Positions 20,878 through 31,914 of a stretch of 64,000 bases of DNA are shown piece after piece (within the stretch, counting starts at the first letter, position 1; each line of letters begins with the position of its first letter). The translations under genes were made by a program, and so were the position numbers. Below the pieces are notes generated by a model that did no database searches, was not told where the DNA came from, and saw nothing but the letters and a program-made list of their open reading frames with translations. This stretch comes from Rhyacophila brunnea (Eukaryota > Arthropoda > Insecta > Trichoptera > Rhyacophilidae), in NCBI GenBank assembly GCA_022495005.1, contig JAGYXB010000561.1:124001-188000 (forward strand), given 5' to 3'.

Positions 20878-21340
20878 TTACAACGTTTTTCTTAGCTCGT
20901 ATTCTTATTTGTCCGGTACAAATCTTGCAATTGATTTTTAACTAACTTTCCGACCAGCTAGACAAGACATTTGAAACTTTTAGAATATATCAAAACACGA
21001 TGCCAATGCATTTTTTAATACTTTTAGCCATCTTTAAGTAGAATTAAATTCATTTTCAGTTAATTCTGTTTTGTATGAAAAGTTATTTCGGAAGAAATCC
21101 GTAATCCAATCCACTATTATTGGTTGCTAAGGGTCTGAGGTCCTAGCAACTAAATTATTAATATACACCTACGTTCGTTACTATGGAAATCAATATGAGT
21201 GTCAAAATGACATTTCAGTATTATTTCTATCAAATATAAAAATTTTTGATCGTTTAAGCTAGTCAAGTCAAGTTTATATGATTCAACAGAAAATTTAAAA
21301 ACGTTGCATATAAAAAGTTCTTTTTATCTTGTCATTATTT
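20878..21340 (+). mobile_element. repeat family A, copy 3
   Basis: Starts TTACAACGTTTTTCTTAGC and ends AAAAAGTTCTTTTTATCTTG. It carries the longer variant with GGAAGAAATCCGTAATCCAA before the central palindrome, shared with copies 4 and 5, and lacks the GGTGGTTCTTTGTC segment near the 5' end. Confidence 0.8.
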
Positions 21341-21787
21341 TTAGTGTTATCTTCTTTTGTAAAGTTGGAAACCAAATTGCAGTAAGTACATCTCTTATTC
21401 TAGACCCGGTCGTATCAGAGAGTTATTTAAAGTAAACCATTAAGTACATTTAACTTTTGAATGCTTATAATAATATTTTTAGTCGTATTTTTAGCATATT
21501 ATTGTAGATAATTTAATCATATTCCATTAGGTGCATTAACTTACTATTTATTGTAAATTTACATATAGCGATTTTACACAGTTTCAGCGTATTCATCTTT
21601 ACTAATATATTTGAATCTCAATTGAACAAAGAATATGCCTTCTTCAGTACAGTTTTATACGGTCCATTTTTAATAATAACATATTTTTGGTAGATACCAG
21701 TGGCAAAGACTTCTTATTTAACGACTATTTATAGCCGACCTTAATAAAAATAAATTATACCTATATTATATGTTATCAGTAATAGAC
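21341..21787. other. unassigned AT-rich stretch
   Basis: Nothing recognised up to the LINE target duplication. Confidence 0.5.
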
Positions 21788-22007
21788 TAACAGAGGGATC
21801 ATGGTGTGTAAAATTCCCACCTCCGCTCCCGTTATGTATATGCAGCCACGTCATACGCGGCCGGCTAACATAACCCTTACGTGTGCCAGATCAAAGAATT
21901 TAAGCCCTCATTTTGTCCCGAGCAGAGCCGCATGGGACTGGTGATGCAACCTTGCACCGAAGTGCGAATGCATGATGTTAATTTATATGGCAACTATCAG
22001 AGTGACT

Positions 22008-22310
22008 TTAGTTTGAAGAGTCGCAAGGGGAGTCGAGAGTGTCCCGCCCCCCGTACGCTCTGGCGAATTTAGTAAAGGCCGCAAAATTGGCCTCGGTTGC
22101 CACCATGTCCGCGTGTCCTATTGGGCCCGAATGGGGTCGGACCCGGGCAAACAACTCCGCTCGTTCGGGGCCCATAAGTGGACAGTCCCACAGGACGTGC
22201 TCTGCGTCCTGCTGGTCGTGTCCACATGAGCAACCCGACCCATGTCCTGCCAAACCAAACCCCTGCAGTTTGGCCGCAAAGTTTCCATGGCCAGTCATGA
22301 ATTGACTAGT
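22008..22310 (-). pseudogene. R1-like LINE ORF2, terminal Cys/His domain
   Basis: Same frame as the preceding segment: MTGHGNFAAKLQGFGLAGHG, then CSCGHDQQDAEHVLWDCP. This gives a C-x-C-x8-H-x4-C knuckle, standard at the ORF2 end in R1, Jockey and I-type LINEs, where it helps bind nucleic acid. The ORF stops at 22008. Between this stop and the target duplication lie about 200 bp of 3' UTR, with a GC-rich start. Confidence 0.82.
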
Positions 22311-23195
22311 CTAGTGGGTAGGCACCAGTCTCCTCGTCATGTGTCTCACCGAGACATCTGGAAAGTATAGAAAAGTCTGGCGGCCCTTAGAGGAGGCCAC
22401 CCATCTCGCCTGCCATGCCGCATATGCGGTTTTGTAGACCAGCTCAGATACAGTTTTTCTGTAGCTCACGCCCTCCACTCTCGATGGCGGTGTCAGAGGG
22501 ACACCGGCGAGAGTTGTATTGATCCTCCTCATAAGGAGAGTGATCGATCCTCTAATTTGAACGTGCAAGTCGAGGGGAAAGACCCCCGCAAGGACCGCCA
22601 GGGCATCCGAAGATGTGGTCCTATAGGCCTTAGTAAGGCCAATCAGAGCAGCCCTCTGTCCACTAAGCAGAGCCCTCTTCACAATTGTCAGCGAGGCTTT
22701 GGTGTGCCACACGCTGGAGGCATAGCCAGCGATGCCCATGAATATAGCCTCGTAGGCGATTCTCAGGGCCCGAGGCTTTAGGCCCCAATTGTTGCCCGCC
22801 AGGCGAGCAACCTTCTGATAGGCTGAGTTGGCCTTAGCCACAATTATTTTAGCATGCTTCAAAAAGGTCTGCTTCTCGTCCAGAACGACCCCCAAGTAGG
22901 TCACCTCTCGAGAAAACCTTATAGCAGAGTCGCCGAAGCGCACTGCGGGTGATCGCTTATTTATGTTTATCCTTGAGCTGCCCTTTAGGAGGATAGCTTC
23001 CGTTTTGCCAGGTGCAAATGCAAGCTTATTAAGCTTACCCCAGTTAAGGATTCTCGATAATGCGTCCTTAGCTACGCGCTCGAGTGTCGGACGGCTCGAC
23101 GAGCCAACTAGTAAAAGAAGGTCATCAGCGTACGCGACGAGCGCGCAGCCCGGTGGCAGAGGTAACGTCAAAACATCGTCAAAAGTATATTCCAT
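22311..23195 (-). pseudogene. R1-like LINE ORF2, YADD box, thumb and C-terminal region
   Basis: After the frameshift the protein resumes with LPPGCALVAYADDLLLLVGS, the YADD catalytic box (motif C). It continues through LNKLAFAPGKTEAILLKG and VTYLGVVLDEKQTFLKHAK (motifs D/E and thumb), then the connecting region GYASSVWHTKASL and LSGQRAALIGLTKAYRTTS. A TAG at 22311 closes this segment after RRLVPTH, but the last domain follows in the same frame (22298-22008), so this is another nonsense mutation. No RNase H motif is present, which separates this element from the one at 11-13 kb. Confidence 0.87.
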
Positions 23196-23884
23196 AGCAA
23201 GGAGCTAAGCACGGAACCCTGCGGACACCCCATGGTGGTCTCCCTGTAAATCAATTCAGTGCTAGAGTCGTATATAACTTCCCTTTTATTAAAATAGCTT
23301 TGCACTAGGGCAAAGAGGTCACCCGGGATCTGTCGGAGCCGAAGCTTAGATAGAATTAATGGCCACCATGCGGTGTCGAAGGCACCGGCTATGTCCAAAA
23401 AGAAGCCTGCCACAATAACTCCTTCTGAGTCCTCAACAAATTTCTGTGCAAATCTGATAGCGTCCTCAGTAGACTTGCCGGGTCTAAAGCCAAATGGCCT
23501 CTCCGAGATAAGGTAGATTCTCTTAAGGTGGTCCTCCAGTCTTCTGCTGATTAACCGCTCCAATATCTTACCCAGCACTGGCAGAAGAGTGATTGGACGG
23601 TACGCTTTTGGGTCATGCGGTGGTCGTGTGCTCATCTTAGGTATAATCCTAAGGAGACCCTTCTTCCAACAGTCCGGGAAGATGCCCCTGCTCATGCAGT
23701 CAGCATACAGCCCGACTATCTCATGAGGTGCTCGAAGCCACGCCCTTCTGGCAATCACATTGCTGATCCCATCAGGTCCGGGGGCTTTGCCCGCCCTGAG
23801 GCCATCAAAAATTAATCCCACCTCCGACTGGGTAAGCTCAGGAGAATGGTGAGTTTCCAACGGCAAGATTGCAGATAGTCTTAG
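23168..23884 (-). pseudogene. R1-like LINE ORF2, reverse transcriptase fingers and palm
   Basis: In frame with the endonuclease after the TAA, this reads LTQSEVGLIFDGLRAGKAPG, PDGISNVI, then AYRPITLLPVLGKILERLI, RPFGFRPGKSTEDAI, AGFFLDIAGAFDTAWW (first catalytic Asp, motif A) and TTMGCPQGSVLSSLLWNI (motif B). These are the conserved RT blocks of the Jockey/R1 group. The frame is lost at about 23180-23195 by a one-base shift, just before the YADD box, which lies in the next entry. No ATG is expected here; the protein is part of one long ORF2. Confidence 0.88.
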
Positions 23885-25165
23885 TTAACAGGTTCTGTCA
23901 TCTTCATGTGCCGTAGGTATGTCCTGTGGAATTAGAGCTTCCAGCAGTATGGATGCAGACTCTGCGCTGTCCATCGCAAAGGTGCCATCGGGGTGCCGCA
24001 TAGCCGCCATGACTTTACCAGGCCTTGAGCCCAGCTTTATCACGCGGAAAGGCGGTCCCCACGGATCATAGCCCCCCATTTCAGAGACAAAATCCCGCCA
24101 GTGCTTTTTCTTGGCTTTATTTAACTCTTTTTTGAATTTTGCCCTTGCGGATTTATAAGCAATCTCCGTAGGTTCGTCATTTCTGGGTAAGTCGTTCTGA
24201 GATCTTCTAGCTCTTTGCAATTTTCTTTGGGCAAGTCTCATGGTCCTTCTCAAAGACGTCAATTTTGGTATCCACCATGGCGCAAGGTTGGGTGGCCTCA
24301 GAGAGGTTCTACCCAGCGTGGACTCCGCAGTTTGAGTAATGAACGCAGTCAAGTCATTGGCTCTTTGGTGGAGATCGTCAGCCGACATGGCAGAGGCCAG
24401 TCCACCAATTTTGACGTCAAAAGCATCCCAATTGACACCGCTCGTCCGAAAGCGCCTGGGAAGTAGTAGGCTCTCGGTTTGGCTCAATGGGGCCGCATCT
24501 CCCGCAACTCTGAACGAAAATGTGATCAGACGGTGATCGCTAGCCACCGCGTCCGTGTGGACCTGCCAGTCCACGGCGCGTCTGGCAACGCCACTGGATG
24601 TCAGAGTGACATCAATATGTGACTCACCATTTCTGGTGGAGAAAGTGGCCAGCCCGTTAGGGTCATTTAGCACCGTCAAATCAAAGGCGGCCAAGAGCTC
24701 TTCGAGTGGCTCAGGTTTGTCCTTGTTACGTCTGGGCCCAGAGGGGGCCCAGAGCAAGGACTGGACGTTAACGTCCGCCCCAACAATTATCTGCTTGCCT
24801 CTGCAAGCATATAAGATTTTCTCCAGTTGTTTTGTGCAATACAGGGTAGAGGAACTGTACTGAAAATACGCAGATATAACTACAATGGAGAGCCCCCTGT
24901 TATTAGCAATCTCCGCCACCGCGAAGAGCTCATTGGATAGATGCGAGAGATGCAACACAGTCAGTGCGGTGTCAATTACAAATATGCAAGCTAGAGATTT
25001 CGGGGTAGCTTGTATGATACGGCCACCGCTTAGGCCCCGATTGGGACCAAAGGCATATGGCTCTTGTATCATAATTATGTCCGTATTCTGATCCCGAGCA
25101 ACCTCAAGCAGCTCGGCAGATGTGGCTCGACCTCTGCCCACGTTTATCTGAGCGAAGGAGATCAT
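23885..25165 (-). pseudogene. R1-like LINE ORF2, APE-type endonuclease part
   Basis: The ATG at 25165 overlaps the gag stop by four bases. The N-terminal domain of about 220 residues has the apurinic-endonuclease motifs in order: FAQINVGRG (Asn), IQEPY (catalytic Glu), GADVNVQSLLW (Asp and Asn), SHIDVT and SDHRLITF (Asp-His pair). It nicks the target DNA to prime reverse transcription. A basic linker follows (RRTMRLAQRKLQRARR) and then AKFKKELNKAKKKHWRDFV, common before the RT. The frame ends at a TAA (23887-23885) that interrupts the ORF before the RT; the RT continues in the same frame just beyond, so this is a single nonsense change. All visible endonuclease residues are kept. Confidence 0.88.
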
Positions 25166-25941
25166 TGCGGACAGTAATCAGTGCGGCTTCTTTCCTCCTC
25201 AATAGCGTGTAGGCGCGCGGGACAGTCGGGATCGGTGGCCAAGTGGCCGTTCGGCTTCTTGTAGCGCGTGCACGCAGGGCACTTGCCCGGTTCGTCAGCG
25301 GTGGGGCAGTCTGCTCTGTCATGCCCTTCTTTAGTGCAGTGGCCGCACGTTGTAACCTTAGCGTTGCAACCCTTAGCCATGTGTCCGTATAAGTGGCACT
25401 TTGCACACTTGACAACTCCGCAAAAGTCACGCACAGGGAACGAATTCCACCCCATGAAAAGTCTGCCATCATTAAGCAGCGCCTCTCGAGCCTTTCCAGG
25501 GATCGACATTATCATATGACAACGTTCGGTCTTCGGTCCCGCCTTGTGGCTCAGTTTAGTTCCAGCGTAACCCTCAGATGCAAGGCCAGACGCCTCCTGG
25601 GTATTGTTTATGATTGCCTCCTTGAGCTGCTCTTCTGTCGTCTCAATGGGTACATTAAAAATTATGACGCGGGGAAGCTTTCTCCCCGCGACTTGGGCCT
25701 TTAAGCCGGCCTCAGTCAGCCCAGGGGCAGCCATGAGCCGCTTAGCCTCGTCGTCACTTTTGGGATGCACGATGATCCCGCCTCCCCGGATCTTGCGTAC
25801 CCCGGTGATGTGCACTCCCAAAGTTTCAGGCACAATAGTTTTCATGACCGCTTCCTTTGTGGCAGTCGATTCTTGGCCCTCCTTAGTCGGATAAACATCA
25901 CCCCCGGCCTGGCGACAGTTTTCGGAGGAACTGGTGGCCAT
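25162..25941 (-). pseudogene. R1-like LINE ORF1 (gag), C-terminal part with zinc knuckles
   Basis: This stretch encodes about 259 residues. An RRM-like middle region (GVHITGVRKIRGGGIIVHPK, then KLPRVIIFNVPIETTEEQLK) precedes three Cys/His knuckles near the end: CAKCHLYGHMAKGC, CGHCTKEGHDRADC and CPACTRYKKPNGHLATDPDC. The first two fit C-x2-C-x4-H-x4-C exactly. Knuckles bind the element RNA and are typical of R1- and Jockey-group gags. The stop TGA at 25164-25162 overlaps the ORF2 start (ATGA), an arrangement like the stop/start overlap of SART1, where ORF2 is reached by termination and reinitiation. The frame is intact here but cut off from its N-terminus by frameshifts. Confidence 0.85.
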
Positions 25942-26497
25942 TCGGAGACTCTAGTTGGTTGAGCCTCTCTACGGGTTACGTCACTCCAAAGAGCCCTGGG
26001 AGGAGCATTAGAAGGAGCCTGGATGATGGCTCTCGTTAAGGAGGCACGATCCTTCACAATTGCCTTGTGTGCCTCCAGCTCCATCGCCATGGCCCACGTT
26101 TCAGTGATTGCCATCTCAAGCTCCTCGGCAACTGCGTTCACGGTTGCTCTGGCAATACGACTGTCCTTCTCGAGGGTGGCAAGCGCCCTTTTGATGGCAA
26201 TCGTCGCCCTGGACGCAGTCTCCTGAGACTCAGAGAGAATACTCAAAGCCACGGGACTGATCTCCTCGCAAGATGCTGAGGTTGAACCAGCCCTTGACTT
26301 AACGCCCTTGCCCTTTGAAGTGGTGGAAGTGCTCTGCTTGTCTTTCTCTTTTTCTTTCTCAGGCCTTTTATCCTTGACCTTGGGGCCTGCTTTGGGTCAC
26401 CAATACCCTCAGCCACGTCCGACTTCCGCTTCCTAGTGGACATTCCTTCCACTTGCATGGGGTCCCCTTTGTGGTTGACCATGGCGCTAGGTAACAC
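25842..26497 (-). pseudogene. R1-like LINE ORF1 (gag), N-terminal part, frameshifted
   Basis: Translation probably began at an ATG at 26497 or at a later one (MVNHKGDPMQVEGM, then STRKRKSDVAEG). This N-terminal stretch is very basic, as gag N-termini often are. It continues in a second frame from 26252 with SESQETASRATIAIKRALAT, a helical, Ala/Glu-rich region that could form a coiled coil, and then APPRALWSDVTRREAQ. The third frame follows from about 25941 (next entry). Two frameshifts break what was one ORF. In the family this protein binds LINE RNA and forms the ribonucleoprotein particle. Confidence 0.75.
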
Positions 26498-26748
26498 TCG
26501 TCACACGTCACTCACTCAACCACAATTTATCGCACAATAAATATTATTGTTACAATAATTACGTAACTATTATTAAACGAATTAAAAGTCACAATTCCCG
26601 GGAAAGTCCAAGGGGAAAACACACAAAAGTTTCACAAATCGTATTCCAAGGGCAGGCGAAGGTATTAGTATAGAAACGGGATCAAAAACTTGTGAATAGC
26701 AGGGTCAAAATTAAAGATAACGAAAGCGAAATAATAGCGATGCAAAAA

Positions 26749-26755
26749 CACGTCC
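26749..26755 (-). promoter_or_regulatory. downstream promoter element (DPE) of the R1-like LINE
   Basis: GGACGTG on the minus strand matches the DPE consensus RGWCGTG. Counting from the inferred first base of the element (26782) it spans +28 to +34, where a DPE belongs. Insect non-LTR elements such as jockey use this kind of internal promoter. The match supports the 5' end as complete. Confidence 0.6.
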
Positions 26756-26806
26756 GCACGGCTCGACAGTTCAGTCGCAACTTAACAGAGGGATCGTAGT
26801 ATGTAA

Positions 26807-28017
26807 TAGTTGACCCAATATATCTATTTAAAAATGCGCTTTATCATATACATAGTTCGTTTAAAGGTAGATTTTAAAAGGCAAATGCGTTCAAAGATTG
26901 AAATAATCCGTACGTAAATGTGTCAGGTTTTGTATAGAATATCGCGACGTCTATCGACAAATTAATTATAATAACAAATTAGCAATTGAACTATAGTTTC
27001 AAGGCTTTTCATTATTAGCCTTCAAGCAAATAATTAAATACTACTCGTCGATCATGTCAAAAATATTTTTTCAACGCTGCTAAGCCGTATTTAATTTTTT
27101 TATAGTTTTAAAGATACAATTGAAATTTTATTGTTTTTTTAGTATGAATGTATATACTACGAGTATTTAAAACTTACTAATTTCATGTATTTTCTGAATT
27201 CTTTGACATTATTCTACCATAGTATTTTTGTGTGTATATTCTCATTAATAATATTATTATTATCTTCTTAAGATCCGTAAGTATGACTGACAAATACCTA
27301 CGTATTCACTATGGCCTACATGACCTACACACTTCCAAAGGTCACTCTTCACCACTAGAAGATATGCATTAATTTTATTATTATTTAGCCTTTATCTAAA
27401 TTTAATTAAATCATCCAACATTTACATAATATTTCGTATTCAATCAAATTTTGTTAAAAAATAATTAATACTGAATATAAAACACATAATAATTATTAAT
27501 GAATGCATAAAATTTTATTCTCAGAATAATTTTCTAAAAATGCTTATTTTATAAAGCTATAGGTAATGTTACCAGGATCATGGCTCATTTTATTATTCTA
27601 CTTTCTTTTGTGATTAAAATACCGGTTGTGAGCTTGTTCTCATATTTTAGTATTAAAAGCTTCAAAACAAAGCATGCTTTTTACGAGGTAATGTTGTTAA
27701 CTTTGCGCTTAACCCCCTTGTGAAGGAAGATTTATATGATGGCTTGTTTTATTGTCACGTTGTTTCATCGCCCCGAGCCGGATGCCAGAACCCCTTATCT
27801 TATACTTTAAGCTTCGAGTTTCGGATGAAATTTATTGTAGGCTCGTTACATATTACACCTAAAGTAATCGAGTGAAAGTATTATGGAGGTTTTATTATTG
27901 CACGTCGGAATAATATGACGGAGAAAATGTTAACATTATGTTAAAAAACGACGTCATATCAGTTGAGAAACACTATATTTGGCAATAATTATTATTAATA
28001 GTAAATTTCAGAAATTT
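26807..28017. other. unassigned AT-rich stretch
   Basis: Immediate drop back to AT-rich DNA after the LINE. Nothing recognised in 1.2 kb. Confidence 0.5.
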
Positions 28018-28460
28018 TTACAACGTTTTTATTAGCTCGTATTCTTATTTGTCCGGTGGTTGTTTGTCCAGCACAAATCTTGCAATCGATTTTTAACTAA
28101 CTTCCCGACTAGCTGGACATTTAAAACTTTTAGAATATATCAGAATACGATGCCAATGCATTTTTTAACATTTAATTCATTTTCAGTTAATTCTGTTTTG
28201 TATGAAAAGTTATTTCAGAAGAAATCCGTATCCAATCCACTATTATTGGTTGCTAGGGGTCTGGGATCCTAGAAACTAAATTATTAATATATACGTGCGT
28301 TACTATGGAAATCAATATGAGTGTCAAAATGACATTTCAGTATTATTTCTATCAAGTACAATAGTTTTTGATCGTTTAAGCTAGCAAGTCAAGTTTGTAT
28401 GATTCAACAGAAAATTTAAAAATGTTGTATATAAAAAGTTCTTTTTATCTTGTAATTATT
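28018..28460 (+). mobile_element. repeat family A, copy 4
   Basis: Full-length copy from TTACAACGTTTTTATTAGC to AAAAAGTTCTTTTTATCTTG, with the AGAAGAAATCCGTATCCAAT insert variant and the central palindrome GTTGCTAGGGG...CCTAG(A)AAC. A short deletion removes the ACTTTTAGCCATCTTTAAG part. Confidence 0.8.
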
Positions 28461-28790
28461 GTTATTTAGTCAAAAGCTATTTTGGACATAACGCCATTAT
28501 TGGATATTTACAATATATACCTATATATATATAAGTATACGACATTTATTATAATTCAATTATTACCTTTTATATCTAATTATGTTGAACATAATTAGAT
28601 ATGACCTTGAAACCAGGAAAGGGGTGATATATATTTTCCTAGTGTGCAATTCTTGTAACAATGGTAATCGGTTTGAGTCTTGGTCAAGTTTTGGTCAAAT
28701 CCATATATGTACATACTATTTCGTAAGTTAATCTGTGTTTAAATTCACTGTATGTACTGAATCAACTGAGCCAATACTAAACGACCAATC
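28461..28790. other. unassigned stretch
   Basis: GTAATCGGTTTGAGTCTTGG (about 28665) looks like a worn B box, so an old SINE is possible. Otherwise nothing is seen. Confidence 0.3.
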
Positions 28791-28793
28791 TTA

Positions 28794-29033
28794 GAGGCCA
28801 TCCACGGACTAAAACCGCATGCGGTTTAGAACCGTATGCCATACTAAACTTATGAATTTTATTCATGAAACTATATTTTCACTAAGTTTGTATATGTAAA
28901 TGTATGGTATATAATAAACGGATTCAATCAGATGCTTATACTTTGTGAAAATATATTTCCATGAACAGAAATCATAAGTTTAGTATGGCACACGATTCTA
29001 AGCCGCATACGGTCTTAGTCCATGGATGGCCTC
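28794..29033. mobile_element. Harbinger-like MITE with ~75 bp inverted repeats and TTA duplication
   Basis: The left end GAGGCCATCCACGGACTAA is mirrored by TTAGTCCATGGATGGCCTC at the right end. The arms stay complementary for about 75 bp (through GCATGCGG/CCGCATACGG and CATACTAAACTTATGA) with few mismatches. TTA flanks both sides (28791-28793, 29034-29036). Three-base TTA/TAA duplications are typical of PIF/Harbinger. There is no coding sequence; it would need a transposase from elsewhere. Confidence 0.85.
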
Positions 29034-29036
29034 TTA

Positions 29037-29629
29037 GTAAAATAATTTTAAGATATTTCTACATTATGGAAGTGTTTTTTTTTATCTTTGTAATTTAGAC
29101 AATAATTTTTAAATAAATTTAGAATAATAATGTGATGTAATTATACATATAAAAAGAAATCTGATGTAGGTATCCACATCGCCAGGGTATTTCAATAATA
29201 ATTATACTTTAACACTATTCTCGTAATATTTTGGCCCGAAAAGTTAACAGGGTGTGATGAAAAATGACACTTTTTAATTTGAGGTAAAGAGTTATTAAAA
29301 ATGAATATGATTTTATAATAAATGCATAACATAAGTTAGTGAGCTACCAATTTTTATCGGTACATAAACTAATAGTGGACAAAATCAAAATGAAACTCTA
29401 TTCTTTCGATGCGTTTTCCGAATCACTCAGCCTCAAAAAACTACCTAATAGTAAAACCTTAGACCAAGTGGGATTATAATCAACGACGATATATTGGGCG
29501 ATTGCTTTAAAAATAAGACAGTCATTTACGTCAGTGGCAATCTTCATAATTACATAGTATTGCTTGTATTCGTATAAAGATACCACACAATATCGTAAAT
29601 CAATAAGACAATATAATATAATAGTACCT
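29037..29629. other. unassigned AT-rich stretch
   Basis: Nothing recognised. Confidence 0.5.
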
Positions 29630-31110
29630 CAGTGGCGAAGGGTGGAGGTAGGGTGTTAAGATCCGCCATAAATAATGCACACTAAACTTTGTCAGTCATA
29701 CGTATTTGTTTTCATTGAAATAAGACTACAATTTACAGATGTTGATAGTTAGTTTTTAAAATTCAATTAAACCTCGCGAAAACCAAGCCATAATAGATAA
29801 TAGTCAGAAAATACTCATCCATCTATAAAATATCTAAAATTATTCAATTAAATCATACATTACTTTAGATGTAATATATATAGAATAATATTTTTTATCT
29901 ATTATAGTATGATTAGGCAAGGCTTGATGAATTTAAAAAAAATAAACCGACAATATTTGTGTAATATGTATTCTTAATACAACGAAAAAAAATAAGTGTG
30001 CAATTTATTGCCGTATCGACCAAAATATACAAAAACTATTATGGTTTGGTTTAGGAAGGGTTGATTTGATTTTTAAATACTAACCAATTTACATACTATC
30101 TGTAAATTGTAGTCTTAGAGCGCGATGCTCAATCGTCTGTCATAATTACAACAAAATTACAACAAAACACTATCCAGAAAGCCTTTCATAGTTATGATCG
30201 AGTTGTCTCTGGTCCACCAGATCTGCAATTGCTTCGTTCTGTTTGTTTATTGAAAATAATACCATATATAAAAATTCTCTTTTTCATAATTTAGGTAAAT
30301 TATTTTGTAATTGTTAAACGATGACAAAAATATGAAAAATATACAAAATAAATTCAATAACTATAAATACACAATTAATATTTAATTAAAATGATTAAAT
30401 GTCTCCGCAATTAGTGAATAAGTTATTTTTTGACCCATGTTTTTCCCGATACGGTAACACTTGCCGTTGAAATGTCAGATTTTGTCATTTACAATTATTA
30501 CAAATATGCCATGATATGAATAATTATATAGAGTGATTAAAACTAATATTACCATGTTGGTGTGTAGGTAACTAAGTACTTATATATTTTAACTACCTAT
30601 CTATTGGTTTAATATTACATAAATATCTAAATCCGAATAAAAAAAGTTAATTCATAATTCATTGACACTGACATTTCAATTCGATAATCGGTTTTACTAA
30701 ATTAAGACATGTACAGAATCAACGAAAGTAAAGGAAATAATATGTCGTATTAAATGTCACGGATATTTAATAATTGTTCAATACCCATATTGAGATCAAT
30801 TGTTAAATGAATTTGAGTGTATGGGCTGTTTATAGACACGTACATTTATTTTGACAGCAGCTGTCAGTGGTAATTAGTAATACAGAAGGGGGCGAGTTCA
30901 TAACAAAAGTAGTCTATGGTTAAGGATTCCTTATCTCTATAATCTATAGTTAACAGATGGATTTCGGCTATTTACCAATTTTACTGTAAGTTTGTGGTAA
31001 GTATGAATTGAGCATTACGCCCTTAGTTCAATAAAAACAAGTATGACTAACAAAGTTTAATGTGCACTACTTATGGCGGATTTTAACAGCCTATTTCCAC
31101 CCTTCGCTAG
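29630..31110. mobile_element. 1.5 kb non-autonomous element with long terminal inverted repeats
   Basis: The left arm CAGTGGCGAAGGGTGGAGG, TGTTAAGATCCGCCATAAAT, AATGCACACTAAACTTTGTC is mirrored at 31010-31110 (GTTTAATGTGCACTACTTAT, GGCGGATTTTAACAGCC, CCACCCTTCGCTAG). The arms are about 90 bp and roughly 85% alike by eye. The left end begins CAGTGGCG as in many hAT elements, but an 8 bp duplication is not evident. AGTACCT lies just outside the left end and inverted (AGGTACT) at the right. Inside, AAGACTACAATTTACAGAT (29722-29740) has an exact inverted copy (30099-30117), suggesting a nested or rearranged structure. No transposase was recognised in the interior. Confidence 0.75.
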
Positions 31111-31914
31111 GTACTGGATTACCTACTTATGTCGGTACTAGTAATTCTCCATACGATGTATCATTCATTTATTACAGAATTGGTTTACAATTTAATAAAT
31201 GATTTTCTATATAGGTACTGTTGAATACATACACTTTTTTTCTTTCAATGGCTTAATATTAATATCCGGTGGATATGTATTTGTATTTAGAAGCTTAAAT
31301 TTAAATGATAAACATAAGACCACCATATTGAAGCATCTCTCCTTTAATCGTGAGCTTAAAATTTCAATTTCCTCCAAAGGGTTAGAGAAAAAACAATTTC
31401 AAATCTTTATCTCAGAGTTGAAAGCAGAAGAAAAAATTTGAATATAAATTTATGCGGATTGTAAATTGAAGGCTCAAAATAGCATTTGAGGATTTTTTTA
31501 AAAAAGGGTCTCAATGCTTTTATGAAAAGTAATCTGATGCGAAAAGTTTATTTGTATATTTTTTAAATCACAAGAAACTCACAAAGTGAAGTTTCAAGAA
31601 AAAATAACAATATTAGTGTGGTAGTTGATGAGATTGAAATATTTATATAACACTGTTGTAGAAATAGGTAAGTACATTTTACTCGGAGGGTAAACAAATA
31701 TAATATGTTTTTATGAAGAATGATTGTTAGCAATATGCTTGACCAATTAAGTCTTTGCTCTGAATATAAACATAGGTTGAAAAAAAACCTACAATTTATA
31801 TTATAGTTAAGTGGTTCGGCAATGAAATCTACACTCATTGCAATAAGGGTACACATGTTTCTGATTCGTGTTCTTGAATTTCCTATTTGATCCTGTATAC
31901 ATAAATACGAAATC
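31111..31914. other. unassigned AT-rich stretch
   Basis: Frames at 31199-31441 and 31563-31955 look like chance translation or a worn remnant; none is called. Confidence 0.4.

Larger units (their letters stand above)
21788..26806 (-). mobile_element. R1-like LINE, apparently full length, flanked by direct repeats
   Basis: The insert (about 21812-26782) lies between 24 bp direct repeats: TAACAGAGGGATC followed by 11 bases that differ at three transition sites (21788-21811 and 26783-26806). On the minus strand it has a 5' UTR with a promoter-like element, a gag-like ORF1 with CCHC knuckles, ORF2 with APE-type endonuclease, RT and a terminal Cys/His motif, and a short 3' UTR without obvious poly(A). 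Two ORFs with a three-knuckle gag and no RNase H suggest the R1 clade of the Jockey superfamily (R1, TRAS, SART, Waldo). The element is visibly richer in GC than its flanks. Multiple frameshifts and stops show it is dead. Confidence 0.9.

Noticed and set aside
22039..25962. Plus-strand open frames opposite the R1-like LINE
   Set aside because: They are antisense shadows of the GC-rich gag, endonuclease and RT frames, with no motifs of their own.
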